64,000 bases of DNA. It comes from Paraburkholderia silviterrae (GTDB lineage Bacteria > Pseudomonadota > Gammaproteobacteria > Burkholderiales > Burkholderiaceae). Positions 8,693-17,928 of the stretch are shown piece after piece. The translations under genes and the position numbers were made by a program. The stretch lies in NCBI RefSeq assembly GCF_004353915.1, contig NZ_SMRP01000011.1, positions 131,307 through 195,306 of the forward strand. Reading direction: 5' to 3'. Under the pieces are notes generated by a model. That model made no database searches. It saw nothing but the letters and a program-made list of their open reading frames with translations, and had not been told where the DNA came from. Each line of letters opens with the position of its first letter. The first letter of the stretch is position 1.

Positions 8693-8716
8693 CGTAATAT
8701 ATGGACCTTTATAACG
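8693..8716. promoter_or_regulatory. candidate ModE box 3, over the binding-protein promoter
   Basis: A 24-bp dyad CGTAATATAT-GGAC-CTTTATAACG ends 16 bp before the ATG at 8733. It has the same length and spacing as the sites at 4494 and 5410. Its position close to the start codon fits Mo-dependent repression of the uptake genes. Confidence 0.6.
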
Positions 8717-8732
8717 CTACGGGGTAGAAGAG

Positions 8733-9617
8733 ATGATCCGCAAGCTGATCGCATCTGTCGTGGTGATGTCGGGCGTGCTCGCCACGAGTACGGGCGCATT
8801 CGCGGCCGATGACAGCGACGTCAACGTGCTTTACGCAGGCTCGCTCGTGAATCTGATGGAAAAGAGCGTCGGTCCCGCGTTCGAGAAGGAAACGGGCCTG
8901 CACTTCAAGGGTTACGCGGCCGGTTCGAACAAGATCGCCAACGAAGTGAAGGGCAAGCTGCGCCGCGGCGACGTGTTCATCAGCGCAAGCCCGAAGGTCA
9001 ACACCAACCTAATGGGCGAAGCGAACGGCAACCATGTTTCGTGGTACGTGAATTTTGCCGAGTCGCCGCTCATGATCGGCTATAACCCGAAGAGCCGCTT
9101 CGCCGCCGACTTCAAGACGAAGAAGTGGGATCAGGTGCTGCAAGAGCCGGGCATCCGTGTTGGCCGCACCGATCCCAAGCTCGACCCGAAGGGCGCCTTC
9201 ACGGTCGAGCTCATGACGAAGGCCGCGCAGGCCTACAACCAGCCGGACCTCGTCGAGAAGACGCTTGGCGCGCCGGAGAATCCCGCCCAGGTGCTGCCGG
9301 AAGAAACGCTGGTGGGCCGTCTGCAGTCGGGCCAGCTCGACGCCGGCTTCTTCTACTCGACCGAAACGTCCGACCTGAAGATTCCGTCGATCCACCCCGC
9401 GCCCGAGCTGGGGATCAAGGCCAACTACACGCTCACGATCCTCAACGACGCGCCCAATAGCGCCGGCGCCGCGCGCTTCGTCAACTTCCTCTTGAGCGCC
9501 GAAGGCCGCAAGCTGCTCGCCGAGCACGGCGTGGATGTCACGAAGCCCACGGTCAAGGGCGAGGCGCAAGCCATTCCGCCTTCGGTGCAGGCCGTGATCG
9601 ACGCCGCCCAGCAATGA
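8733..9617 (+). CDS. periplasmic molybdate/tungstate-type binding protein (ModA/WtpA family)
   Basis: A 294-residue protein has a signal peptide (MIRKLIASVVVMSGVLATST, cleavage after AFA). The mature part starts DVNVLYAGSLVNLMEKSVGPAFEKETG, and the family motifs VGRTDPKLDPKGAFTVELM and DAGFFYSTETSD are as in archaeal-type WtpA/ModA oxyanion receptors. It delivers the anion to the fused permease-ATPase encoded 10 bp downstream. The start is supported by a GGGGTAGAAGAG leader and the signal sequence. Tungstate versus molybdate preference cannot be told from sequence. Confidence 0.85.
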   Translation: MIRKLIASVVVMSGVLATSTGAFAADDSDVNVLYAGSLVNLMEKSVGPAFEKETGLHFKGYAAGSNKIANEVKGKLRRGDVFISASPKVNTNLMGEANGNHVSWYVNFAESPLMIGYNPKSRFAADFKTKKWDQVLQEPGIRVGRTDPKLDPKGAFTVELMTKAAQAYNQPDLVEKTLGAPENPAQVLPEETLVGRLQSGQLDAGFFYSTETSDLKIPSIHPAPELGIKANYTLTILNDAPNSAGAARFVNFLLSAEGRKLLAEHGVDVTKPTVKGEAQAIPPSVQAVIDAAQQ

Positions 9618-9627
9618 TGCAGCAGCC

Positions 9628-11496
9628 ATGACCCAACCCGCGCAGCGCGCCGCAAGGCCGCTCTGGTGGCTCGGCGCGTTGCTCGCGGTCTATCTGTGCG
9701 CGCCGTTTTTCGCCAGCATTCCGCAGATCGATCAGGCGGACTGGGCCGGCGTCGACTGGCACACCATGGGGTCGGCCGTCGGCGTCTCGGTGGCCAGCGC
9801 GAGCGTCGCCTCGCTCATCATCCTCGTGGGCGGCGTGCCGCTCGGCTATTGGCTCGCGCGTTCGCGCGCGCGCGGCGTGGCCGTGCTCGGCTTCGTCGTG
9901 CAACTGCCGCTCGCGCTGCCGCCCCTCACGAGCGGCGTGCTGCTGCTGTTCCTGATCGGCCCGTATAGCGCCCTCGGCCAGCTCTTCAACGGCGCGCTCA
10001 CCGACTCCTTCACGGGCATCGTGCTCGCCGAGACCTTCGTGGCCGCGCCGTTCCTGATCGTCGCGGCGCGCTCGGCGTTCGCCGCCGTCGATCCGGTCTA
10101 CGACGACGTCGCCGCCACGCTCGGCCATCACGCCGCCAGCCGCTTCTTCCGCGTCACGCTGCCGATTGCGTGGCCCGCCATCCGCGCGGGGCTCGCGCTC
10201 GCGTGGCTGCGCGCGTTCGGCGAATTCGGCGCGACGGTGATGGTCGCTTATCACCCGTACTCACTGCCGGTCTACACCTACGTGGTATTCGGCGGCCAGG
10301 GGCTGCCGGCGATGATGCCGCTCTTGCTGCCGACGCTCGCCATTGCGATCGTCTGCGCAGTGCTCTCGGTGTACAGCCGCGGCGCGCGCGCCACGCTCGC
10401 GGTGAGCGTCGACAACGGCGACGAGCTCACCGCATTCACGCCCGCCGCCACGGCCGTGGATGCTGGCGGTCTGCGTCTCGCGTTCGCGGCGCAGCGGCGC
10501 CTGGGCGCCTTCACGCTCGACGTCGCCTGGCAGCCGCGCACGCGGCGGCTCGCGATTATCGGGCCCTCGGGCTCGGGCAAATCGCTCGCACTGCGTATCG
10601 TCGCGGGCCTCGAGCAGAACGACGCGGGCTTCGTCTCGCTCGGCGCGACCGACATCGGCGCGCTGCCGCCCGAGCGGCGCCAGATCGGCTACATGCCGCA
10701 GGACTATGGCCTGTTTCCGCATATGACGGTGGCGCAGCAACTGGCGTTTCCCGTCGATGCCGACGCCGCCAGCGCACGCTACTGGCTCGCCCATCTGGGC
10801 CTCGACGCGCTCACGCAGCGCCTGCCGCGCCAACTCTCGTTCGGCCAGCGCCAGCGCGTGGCGCTCGCCCGCGCGCTCACGCGGCACAGTCAACTGCTGC
10901 TGTTCGACGAGCCGTTCGCCGCGCTCGACACGCCGCGCCGCCGCAAGCTGCAGCAATCGCTGCGCGCCCTGCAGCGCGAGATCGGCGCGGTGACGGTGAT
11001 CGTCACGCACGATCCCGACGAAGCCGCCCTGCTCGCCGACGAAGTGCTCGTGATCGAGCACGGCCGCACGCTGCAGGCCGGCACCGTCGACGCAGTGTTC
11101 GCGCGGCCCGCCTCGCTGCGGGTGGCCGAATTGCTCGGACTGCACAACATTGGCGTCGGTGTCGCGCTTGACTCGGGCGAGATCGAAACGGCGGGCGGGC
11201 TGCGCCTGCCGTGCCGGAGCGCCTGCCTCGATACGCCGCTCGCCGCGGGCACGCGCGTGATGTGGCGCGTGTCGCCACGCGCGCTGTGCGCGACGCCCGG
11301 CGGTTCGCTCGAAGGCCGTCTCGCCGGCTACTCGCTGCGCCACGGCGACCGCTACGTCACGCTCGAGCTGGCCGGCGAAACATTCGACATTCCCGCCGAG
11401 GAAGCGGCGTTGCCACACGCCAGCGCGCACGCGGGCGCCCTGCGTTTCGAGATCGATCCCTCGGGTGTTACCGCGTGGCCCGCCGCTCACCCCTGA
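9628..11496 (+). CDS. fused ABC permease-ATPase for molybdate/tungstate
   Basis: A single 622-residue chain joins a ModB-like permease (about 1-250, five to six membrane segments, EAA loop DVAATLGHHAASRFFRVTLP) to a ModC-like ATPase (about 285-500). Walker A GPSGSGKS is near 311, signature LSFGQRQRVALARAL near 402, and Walker B LLLFDEP near 423. The signature has Phe where LSGGQ has Gly. Residues about 505-622 resemble the TOBE extension of ModC. In E. coli modB and modC are separate genes. It follows the binding protein by 10 bp in one operon. Its stop codon lies inside an iteron-like repeat. Confidence 0.9.
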   Translation: MTQPAQRAARPLWWLGALLAVYLCAPFFASIPQIDQADWAGVDWHTMGSAVGVSVASASVASLIILVGGVPLGYWLARSRARGVAVLGFVVQLPLALPPLTSGVLLLFLIGPYSALGQLFNGALTDSFTGIVLAETFVAAPFLIVAARSAFAAVDPVYDDVAATLGHHAASRFFRVTLPIAWPAIRAGLALAWLRAFGEFGATVMVAYHPYSLPVYTYVVFGGQGLPAMMPLLLPTLAIAIVCAVLSVYSRGARATLAVSVDNGDELTAFTPAATAVDAGGLRLAFAAQRRLGAFTLDVAWQPRTRRLAIIGPSGSGKSLALRIVAGLEQNDAGFVSLGATDIGALPPERRQIGYMPQDYGLFPHMTVAQQLAFPVDADAASARYWLAHLGLDALTQRLPRQLSFGQRQRVALARALTRHSQLLLFDEPFAALDTPRRRKLQQSLRALQREIGAVTVIVTHDPDEAALLADEVLVIEHGRTLQAGTVDAVFARPASLRVAELLGLHNIGVGVALDSGEIETAGGLRLPCRSACLDTPLAAGTRVMWRVSPRALCATPGGSLEGRLAGYSLRHGDRYVTLELAGETFDIPAEEAALPHASAHAGALRFEIDPSGVTAWPAAHP

Positions 11497-11710
11497 AAAA
11501 GCTCACCTTTCGGTGTCGCTACGGCGTCGATGGCGCGATGCCGAGCGTTGCTGCACCAGACAGAAGGCCTTGTTTTCCGGTGTTTTCAAGGCTTTCTGCT
11601 CGAACGGTTAGTGTTTCGAAACGACCGCGCGCACCGCTCCCGAATAACCTCACCTTTGCCGCTCAGGCACGGCTTCGCATGCCGGATCGAGAAAGATTCA
11701 CATCGCTTAA

Positions 11711-11734
11711 CCTGGGACTACCAGGAAATTTTTC
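11711..11734. repeat. palindrome plus CCAGGAAATTTTT motif, copy 1
   Basis: The imperfect palindrome CCTGGGACTACCAGG is followed by AAATTTTTC. The same string with a different centre recurs at 11948, and CCAGGAAATTTTT recurs beside an iteron at 44541. Confidence 0.4.
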
Positions 11735-11947
11735 CGTGGCGCCATGGGCAAACCTGCGCTTCGCAGCCGCTTTTCGGCTTGATGGGTCTCGCGGACTCGC
11801 CGGCGCACCCGCGCAAACGGTGAATAACGGACGATTCGCTCACCTCACCGCATGGCGCCGATTCGCGAGATAGCATCTGCTCCCGAAAACCCTCACCTTG
11901 AAGCACACACGCTTGTGCGCCACGGCGCGAGCAATCGTCTCGCGTGA

Positions 11948-11971
11948 CCTGGGAGTCCCAGGAAATTTTTC
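11948..11971. repeat. palindrome plus CCAGGAAATTTTT motif, copy 2
   Basis: CCTGGGAGTCCCAGG (a near-perfect palindrome) is followed by AAATTTTTC, 237 bp after copy 1. The GGGA/TCCC core is the same as the GC end of the iteron motif, so it may be an initiator-related site; that is inference. Confidence 0.4.
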
Positions 11972-12148
11972 ACCGCAATGCATCGAAGAATCGCGCGATT
12001 TCTTGCGCGGGTGCCGAATCTCCGGTGAGTGGCTCCGAACCGTTGCGCTTCACCTCACGTCGCATGACGGCACGCGCTCTTGCCTGCGCCACACTCCCGA
12101 AAAAGCTCACCTGGCGCGCGACGACGCCCCTTTGCGAATGCCATCGGC

Positions 12149-13171
12149 TCAAATCACGAAGCGGCTATCCTCGTCCAATACCTTTGGCAGCGGCATGAGA
12201 TCCGCGCGCGCAAAGCGTATCAGCGAGAACGCGCGCAGGCCCTGCGGACTGGCCGGAAGGCGCGCAAGCGGAAACACGATCTCCGCGCCGCGGCCCGGCG
12301 CGCCGCGCTCGATCACGACATTCATCGGGCTCAGCCGCACATGCTTCATCTCGACGTTGGCGTGCTGCGCGGGATGCGCGAGGACGTCGCAAATCACATC
12401 CATTTCATGCTCGAGCGCATCCGTCTTCAGGCCGAGCGCCGCGAGCGCCTGCTCGTTTGCGTCGATTTGCGCCTGCAGTTGCGCAAGCTCCGCGGCGTTC
12501 GCGATCGCGCGCTCGCCAACCATCTGCTGCGTGCCCGCGCCCTGACGCGTGAGCAACTGGCGGCGCGTGCGCAGCAGCGCACGCTCCTGTTCCAGCGCGT
12601 CGCGGCGCGACTCGTCAGCGCCGATCTGCGCGAGACCTTCCAGCGCGATCTGCTCGACAACGCGCTGCACGATGTGCTCGCGCAGATCCGCTTCGGACTC
12701 GCCGCACACGCGCACCTGATGATCGTCGAAACTCAGCGTGGTCTGAGCGACGTCGGCATGCACCTGGTCGCCGTGCTGCTCCACGCCGAAGCCGCGGCGC
12801 TCGTTCATCGCCATGCCCAGCACCGCCCAGGTTTCGCGCACGAGCGGATGGCTCTCGAACCACGCATGCAGATCGGGCGAGCGGCTCAGCACGGGCGCGA
12901 TCTCGTCGGGCACGGCAAAGAACGCGTGAATATAGGGATCGGCAAGCCAGTTCGCGGCGCTCGCCTCGCGCGCGGGCGGCAGGCGCTCGACGATGTCACG
13001 CACGTACGTAACCGATTGCGCGAGCGCGGGGCACAGCCGCTCGCGATAATCGCGCGCAAGTTTCAGCGAGGGGCTGAGCACGATCAGCCGCTCGACGAGC
13101 GCGCGCGTCTGCGCCGTCTCCTGAACCGGCAGCGCGCGTTTGCGTGGCCACAGTCGGTCGAAAAAGCCCAT
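12149..13171 (-). CDS. hypothetical protein with central coiled coil, between iteron clusters
   Basis: A 340-residue soluble protein starts at MGFFDRLWPRKR with GGAG upstream. A basic N-terminus is followed by a helical domain (about 20-160), then a charged helical stretch about 185-260 (DALEQERALLRTRRQLLTRQ and AELAQLQAQIDANEQALAAL) that looks like a coiled coil. The C-terminal part (about 270-340) is beta-rich (VRLSPMNVVIE, AEIVFPLARLP). I do not recognise the family. It is flanked on both sides by iteron-like repeat clusters, and no operon partner is present. Membrane segments and a signal peptide are absent. Confidence 0.7.
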   Translation of the reverse strand: MGFFDRLWPRKRALPVQETAQTRALVERLIVLSPSLKLARDYRERLCPALAQSVTYVRDIVERLPPAREASAANWLADPYIHAFFAVPDEIAPVLSRSPDLHAWFESHPLVRETWAVLGMAMNERRGFGVEQHGDQVHADVAQTTLSFDDHQVRVCGESEADLREHIVQRVVEQIALEGLAQIGADESRRDALEQERALLRTRRQLLTRQGAGTQQMVGERAIANAAELAQLQAQIDANEQALAALGLKTDALEHEMDVICDVLAHPAQHANVEMKHVRLSPMNVVIERGAPGRGAEIVFPLARLPASPQGLRAFSLIRFARADLMPLPKVLDEDSRFVI

Positions 13172-13289
13172 GGTGCAACTCCATCGTGCGGCGCCGGGGA
13201 CGCTCGAGGGTCGAGCCGGCCGGCGCATATCGCGAGTCACTATACCGTTTCCCTCGTGCATCTCGATGACAGCAAGCCTGGCGCACCCC

Positions 13290-13560
13290 TCCCGAAAACG
13301 CTCACCTTTGCAGATTCACCCAGACGCTTTGGTTGAGAAAATCCGCGAAGCAACTTACCAACGTGCAGTAAAAAAACACTTTTTGACGTCGCTCAGTGAA
13401 TATCTGCTCCCGCAGACACTCACCTTTGCCATTTGCGAACCGGGTTGGCCGGTTCCCGGCCGTTTTTCGACACTCGCCGCATGCCTGGCACCCACGCCCC
13501 CGAAAACGCTCACCTTTGGTGGCCGCCCACCAGAATCCGATCCCGAATTCCCTCACCTTT
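13290..13560 (-). repeat. distal iteron-like cluster B
   Basis: Four well-conserved copies of TCCCGNANNCNCTCACCTTT lie at 13290, 13408, 13498 and 13541. The copies at 13290 and 13498 both contain CCCGAAAACGCTCACCTTT, the exact reverse complement of the iteron at 44086. Beyond them, 13561-13984 contains no gene or repeat I can support except the leader of the next lipoprotein gene. Confidence 0.7.
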
Positions 13561-13984
13561 GAGCGTGCCACGCAGTTCGCGAACGGTACCGCCAGACGCA
13601 CCGCAGTTACTTTGGATATCGAATCAACTATCCGATTTAGCCAGCAGCCCGAACCGATTGGGCCGCGCCTTCTTCGCGCCTGCCGCAATCGGGATTTGCC
13701 TCAAGCCCTTCGTTTAGCCCTTCAAATAGCTTGCTATCCGAACGGTTCGCACACAACGAGCCTCACGTTCCCCGGGAACACCGTTTGCTCGGCGGCCCCG
13801 CCGCGCCACTGACGAGCCACGCAAACACATCGGGAAAAACCCCTGTTGCGGGCGGCTCAGGCCATGCCTGTGCGAGCCGCGCTGCCGCACGGCCCAGTTT
13901 TAGAGTGATTCGTTCAATTGACAGCGGCCAATGTCATGATCCAATCTTCAGCGCATAAATTATTACGAGACAGGGAGGCAACAC

Positions 13985-15388
13985 ATGTTGGAGAGCATGC
14001 TCCGCTGCGTCGCGCTGGCCGCAGCCGCCGCGCCTTTGCTGATCGCGTGCGGCGGCGGTAACGCCAGCGATCCGGCGCCCGTCACCCCGGCGCAATGCTC
14101 GGGATCGACCTGCGCGAACCAGGGCCCGCCCACGAGCCAGCCGGCTGCCACGGCGCTGTGCCCGGCCGCCGCCGATATCGCCAAGAACACCTACCTGGGC
14201 GGCGCGGGCAGCGGCGAAGTCGTGAGCCTGAACATCGATCCCACGAAGATGACCTACTCGCTCACCTTCCTCGCCTCGCCGATTCCGGTGAACTCGAGCT
14301 CGGTGCAGAACACGCGTGCGGGTCTCACGATCACGGGCGCGGTCCAGCATCCGCCCAGCGGCTCGCTGCCCACGGCCGCGCAGATCGCCTGCGCGTTCCA
14401 GCTTCAGCAAGGCACCGGCACGATCGGCGGCAGCACCTACACGAGCGCCTATAACGCCAACAATCCGCCCACCATCTACGTGGGCTTCGGCGTGGCGGGC
14501 GGCGGCATTCCGGGCGCGACCGTGGACTTCAGCGGCGACCAGCTCGCCTCCACGCTCTTCCCGAACGTGAAGGCGCGCTCGTTCGACTTCTATCCGTTCA
14601 TCGGCTTTTCGTCGGTGAGCACGAACATCGCCGACCTGAAGGGCTCGTATAACGCGCTGCTTTATCACATCCTGCCGTCGAACAACTTCGCGCCCGCAGC
14701 CGAGGTCACGCAGGAACAGTACGATGCGAGCGGCAACTGCAGCGTGCCGTCCGGCGCGACCAACACGGGTTGCGCGACGGCCACGAGCGCGTGGGCCACG
14801 GACGCGAACGGCAGCTACTTCGACAGCGCCAACGCGCCGCAAATCGAAACGCCCACGCCTGTTGGCACGCCGCTCGTCGGCCCGCTGCTCGGGCTCGTCG
14901 TCCAGCGCAATGGCGCGACGGCGCATCTGATCCTCGGCAAGCTCAACAACGCGATCGTGCCGATCGTCGTGCGCACCGGCTACGTGAACGAGAACCTCAC
15001 GAACGCCCACGTCGACGACGAATCGGGCATCGCAATGATGGCGCCCGCCGCCACGCTCAAGCCGGGCGCGTTCGACGGCAGCTATATCGGCGCCGACTCG
15101 AACTTCGCCTACACGGCCACGCTCATCAACGGCCAGACAGCGGGCTTCCTCAAGCCCTCGACGATGACGACGCAAAGCACGTTCACGCTCGACTACACGC
15201 AAACGCAACCGGGCCTGATCGGCGCGATCGACAACAACGGCAACAAGGGCAACGTGATCGCGGTGGGCGGCCTGTACGGCATCTTCCTGAACGGCGAGGA
15301 GAACGGCGGCGTCACGTCGACCTCGGCGAACAGCGCCACACCGAACCAGCCTTACTTCGGCGTGGGCGCGCTGATCCAGCCGCAGTAA
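13985..15388 (+). CDS. DUF2957 lipoprotein, paralogue 1
   Basis: A 467-residue exported protein. The N-terminal signal ends in a lipobox (LLIAC, Cys at about residue 22) followed by GGG, so lipidation and membrane anchoring are likely. The body is Gly/Asn/Thr-rich beta-type sequence with motifs shared with the next gene: TYLGGAGSGEVVSLNID, FGVAGGGIPGATVDF, FYPFIGFSSVSTNIADL, DDESGIAMMAP and TLDYTQTQPGLIGAI. This matches DUF2957, seen mainly in Burkholderia; function unknown. The ATG has GGGAGG seven bases upstream. It may form a unit with the paralogue 127 bp downstream. Confidence 0.8.
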   Translation: MLESMLRCVALAAAAAPLLIACGGGNASDPAPVTPAQCSGSTCANQGPPTSQPAATALCPAAADIAKNTYLGGAGSGEVVSLNIDPTKMTYSLTFLASPIPVNSSSVQNTRAGLTITGAVQHPPSGSLPTAAQIACAFQLQQGTGTIGGSTYTSAYNANNPPTIYVGFGVAGGGIPGATVDFSGDQLASTLFPNVKARSFDFYPFIGFSSVSTNIADLKGSYNALLYHILPSNNFAPAAEVTQEQYDASGNCSVPSGATNTGCATATSAWATDANGSYFDSANAPQIETPTPVGTPLVGPLLGLVVQRNGATAHLILGKLNNAIVPIVVRTGYVNENLTNAHVDDESGIAMMAPAATLKPGAFDGSYIGADSNFAYTATLINGQTAGFLKPSTMTTQSTFTLDYTQTQPGLIGAIDNNGNKGNVIAVGGLYGIFLNGEENGGVTSTSANSATPNQPYFGVGALIQPQ

Positions 15389-15515
15389 GCGCCGCGCGGC
15401 ACGGCGTCAGTTAGTTCGGATGCCAGATTATTAAAGAAGCGATTCAAAGAAACCAGACCGGGGCGCAAGGACAGGGAGCCTGCGCCCCGCCAACAAGAAC
15501 ACCTGGAGACGCGCA

Positions 15516-16775
15516 ATGAAATTAAAGCTCTTCGCGACGCTTGGCGTCGGCGCGCCGTTGCTGCTTACGCTGAGCGCGTGCGGCGGCGGCGGCAACAGCA
15601 GCCCGCCGCTCGTCGAAACCTCGCTCTGTCCGACCACGCTCGACTACAACACGGTCTACACGGGCGGCGGCGGCGACGGCGAGCTCGTCAAGCTCCAGCT
15701 CGACACCACCAAAAAAACCTGGCAGATCACCTATGTGGAGTCGCCGATCCCGGCCACTACGGGCACCGTCACGCCCACGCGCAAGGGCCAGGTGGTGTCA
15801 GGCACGATTACTCAGGAGACCGGACTGCCTACTGCGAAGCTCAATCAGTGCGCGTTCCAGCTGAACGGCGCGAGCCTCGATCCGAACCGCCCGGCGCGCG
15901 TGTTCATCGGCGAAGGCGTGGCGGGCGGCACGATTCCGGGCGCGGAGATTCAGTTCGCGGGATCGGGCGGCATCGGCGTAGTGCCGGACACGAAGTTCCC
16001 GTACTACCCGTTCATCGCCTTTTCGTCGATCGAAACGAATATCGCCAACGTCGCCGGCACCTGGAACCAGCTTGGCTATCACCAGGTGCCGTCGCAGAAC
16101 TTCCTGCCCGCCGCCGTCGACGCGAAGATCACCATCAACGCCGACGGCTCGTGGACCGAATGCGACAACACCGGCGTGAACGCGGGCAAGTGCCAGCAGC
16201 CCGGCACGAACCTGACGCAATCGGCCGACGGCAGCGGCGCGTTCGAAACTGATCACTTCCAGGGGCAGGTCAAGCCCACGCTCGTCACGACCCAGAACGC
16301 GGCGAAGGGCTTCATGATCGTCGGCAAGCTGCGCGGGCAACTCGTGCCGGTGCTCGTGCGCACGGGCGTGGCGTATCCGCAGGTGGGCGTCGATCCGCAG
16401 AGCGGCGCGACCGGCCCCGTCGCCGACGACGAATCGGGCATCTCCGTGCTCGCGCCGCAGACGGCCATTGCGCAAGGTTCGCAGGACGGCGAGTACATCA
16501 GCGTGGACAGCCAGTTCGATTACCGCACGCTCGCGCTCGCCGGCACGCAGGCCACGCTGCTCGATCCGTTCAATGCCTCGCAGGCTTCGCTCGCGACGGC
16601 GCTCGATCTGGACTACACGCAAAGCGTGCCGGGCATCGTGACGACCACGCACGTGGGCGCGTCGACCGGCACGACTCCGACCGGCAAGATGACCTTCACG
16701 GGCGGCGTGTTCAGCTTCCTCGACATGACGAATGCGTCCTCGCCGTATTTCACGGCCGGCGCCTTCGTGCAATGA
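15516..16775 (+). CDS. DUF2957 lipoprotein, paralogue 2
   Basis: A 419-residue lipoprotein has the lipobox LSAC followed by GGGG, with Cys near residue 22. It aligns throughout with the preceding protein (VYTGGGGDGELVKLQLD, GEGVAGGTIPGAEIQF, YYPFIAFSSIETNIANV, DDESGISVLAPQ, LDYTQSVPGIV), a tandem duplication followed by divergence. The start is preceded by GGAG. Its location is inferred to be the inner leaflet of the outer membrane or the periplasmic side. It may share a transcript with the OmpW gene 210 bp downstream. Function unknown. Confidence 0.8.
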   Translation: MKLKLFATLGVGAPLLLTLSACGGGGNSSPPLVETSLCPTTLDYNTVYTGGGGDGELVKLQLDTTKKTWQITYVESPIPATTGTVTPTRKGQVVSGTITQETGLPTAKLNQCAFQLNGASLDPNRPARVFIGEGVAGGTIPGAEIQFAGSGGIGVVPDTKFPYYPFIAFSSIETNIANVAGTWNQLGYHQVPSQNFLPAAVDAKITINADGSWTECDNTGVNAGKCQQPGTNLTQSADGSGAFETDHFQGQVKPTLVTTQNAAKGFMIVGKLRGQLVPVLVRTGVAYPQVGVDPQSGATGPVADDESGISVLAPQTAIAQGSQDGEYISVDSQFDYRTLALAGTQATLLDPFNASQASLATALDLDYTQSVPGIVTTTHVGASTGTTPTGKMTFTGGVFSFLDMTNASSPYFTAGAFVQ

Positions 16776-16985
16776 CGTGTGCCATGACTCGCGCAGTCGT
16801 GCAGTCGTGCATGGATAAACCAGGGCCGTGCGGCCCACGAGGTGACCGCCTGCACGCACGCTAACGCGTGCGTGCAGCCTGGCGTGCGCAGGAACGGCCG
16901 TTCACGAGACGGCCGCCGCGCACAAAGCCAGCAGCAGGCAGGGACACCCGAACCTGAGAGCAGCCAAGAAGAACAGGGAGGAATG

Positions 16986-17819
16986 ATGAGACGTATCGCA
17001 AAGCCAATGCTGGCAGCGGCGGCGGTCGTGCTGAGCACGACCGCCCACGCCCAGCACGCGGGCGACAACGTGGCCGTGCTCGGCTGGTTCCACGTCGCGC
17101 CGAAGGATTCGAGCACACCGCTCACGACCACCGTCGCGCCCACGCCGATCAATACGCCGTTGCGCCTGCCGAATTCGTTCACGTCGCCGGGCACGAGCCT
17201 GTCGACGAACAATGCGAACACGGTCGGCCTCGTGTTCACCCACTTCCTGACCGATCACATTGCAGTTGCCTCGGTGGCGGGCGTGCCGCCCACCTTCAAG
17301 CTCTATGGCCACGGCACGATCAAGCCGCCCGGCCCCGCGGGTGCGCTCGGCAGCCAGAACCTGAACGATCCGGCCACCAACCCCATCGTGCAGAGCGTGC
17401 GCCAATGGAGCCCGGCGCTGATCTTTCAGTACTACTTCCGGGATGGCGACGCGAAGTTTCGCCCGTTCGTGGGCGTCGGCGTCTCGTACAACTGGTTCTC
17501 GGACATCCAGCTCAACCCGAACTTCGTGAAGGCCACCCAGGACGATCTGGGCTCCGTGATCGCGGCCGGCGCGGGCAAGCCGGGGGCGACCCAGGTGAGC
17601 GCGAAGGCGTCGTCGTCCTGGCAGCCCGTGTTCAATCTGGGCGCGGAGTACAACATCACGGCGCATCTGGGGCTCGTGGCTTCGCTCACGTACATTCCGC
17701 TGAAGACCACGTCTTCGGTCATCGTGAAAGCCGCCGACGGCACCGAGCTCGCCGTGAGCCGCGCCGAGCTCAAGGCCGATCCGTTGATCTCGTTCCTCGC
17801 GGTGTCGTACAAGTTCTGA
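16986..17819 (+). CDS. OmpW family outer membrane protein
   Basis: A 277-residue protein has a signal peptide (MRRIAKPMLAAAAVVLSTTA, cleavage after AHA). The mature part is beta-barrel-like with aromatic ends and the OmpW features DNVAVLGWFHVAP, LVFTHFLTDHIAVASVAGVP, KFRPFVGVGVSYNWFS and a terminal Phe (FLAVSYKF). OmpW barrels are eight-stranded pores for small hydrophobic molecules. An insert of about 30 residues near position 30-55 makes it longer than E. coli OmpW (about 212). Two adjacent ATGs exist; the second gives better spacing to GGGAGG. It lies downstream of two lipoproteins in the same direction. Confidence 0.85.
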   Translation: MRRIAKPMLAAAAVVLSTTAHAQHAGDNVAVLGWFHVAPKDSSTPLTTTVAPTPINTPLRLPNSFTSPGTSLSTNNANTVGLVFTHFLTDHIAVASVAGVPPTFKLYGHGTIKPPGPAGALGSQNLNDPATNPIVQSVRQWSPALIFQYYFRDGDAKFRPFVGVGVSYNWFSDIQLNPNFVKATQDDLGSVIAAGAGKPGATQVSAKASSSWQPVFNLGAEYNITAHLGLVASLTYIPLKTTSSVIVKAADGTELAVSRAELKADPLISFLAVSYKF

Positions 17820-17928
17820 GGCGCGTTTCGCATGTTTTGCGCGCATCTCGTGCATCCCGCACGTTTGGCGCGCGTGCGCCAACGCGCGTTCGTGGCGCTC
17901 GCGCGACGGGTCTTGCTAAAATCGGCGC

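Larger units (their letters stand above)
11491..12112 (-). repeat. distal iteron-like cluster A
   Basis: Four copies of a 20-bp motif TCCCGAAAANNCTCACCTTT occur at 11491 (overlapping the modBC stop), 11638, 11881 and 12095. A weaker one lies near 11831. Read on the minus strand they are AAAGGTGAGNNTTTTCGGGA, the same motif as the iterons at 43.2-44.7 kb. The region otherwise has no gene I would defend. It also holds two copies of CCTGGGA..CCAGGAAATTTTTC (see separate entries). Confidence 0.65.

Noticed and set aside
14260..14275. CGCTCACCTTCC inside the lipoprotein gene as an iteron
   Set aside because: Lacks the CCCGAAAA half and is explained by coding sequence.
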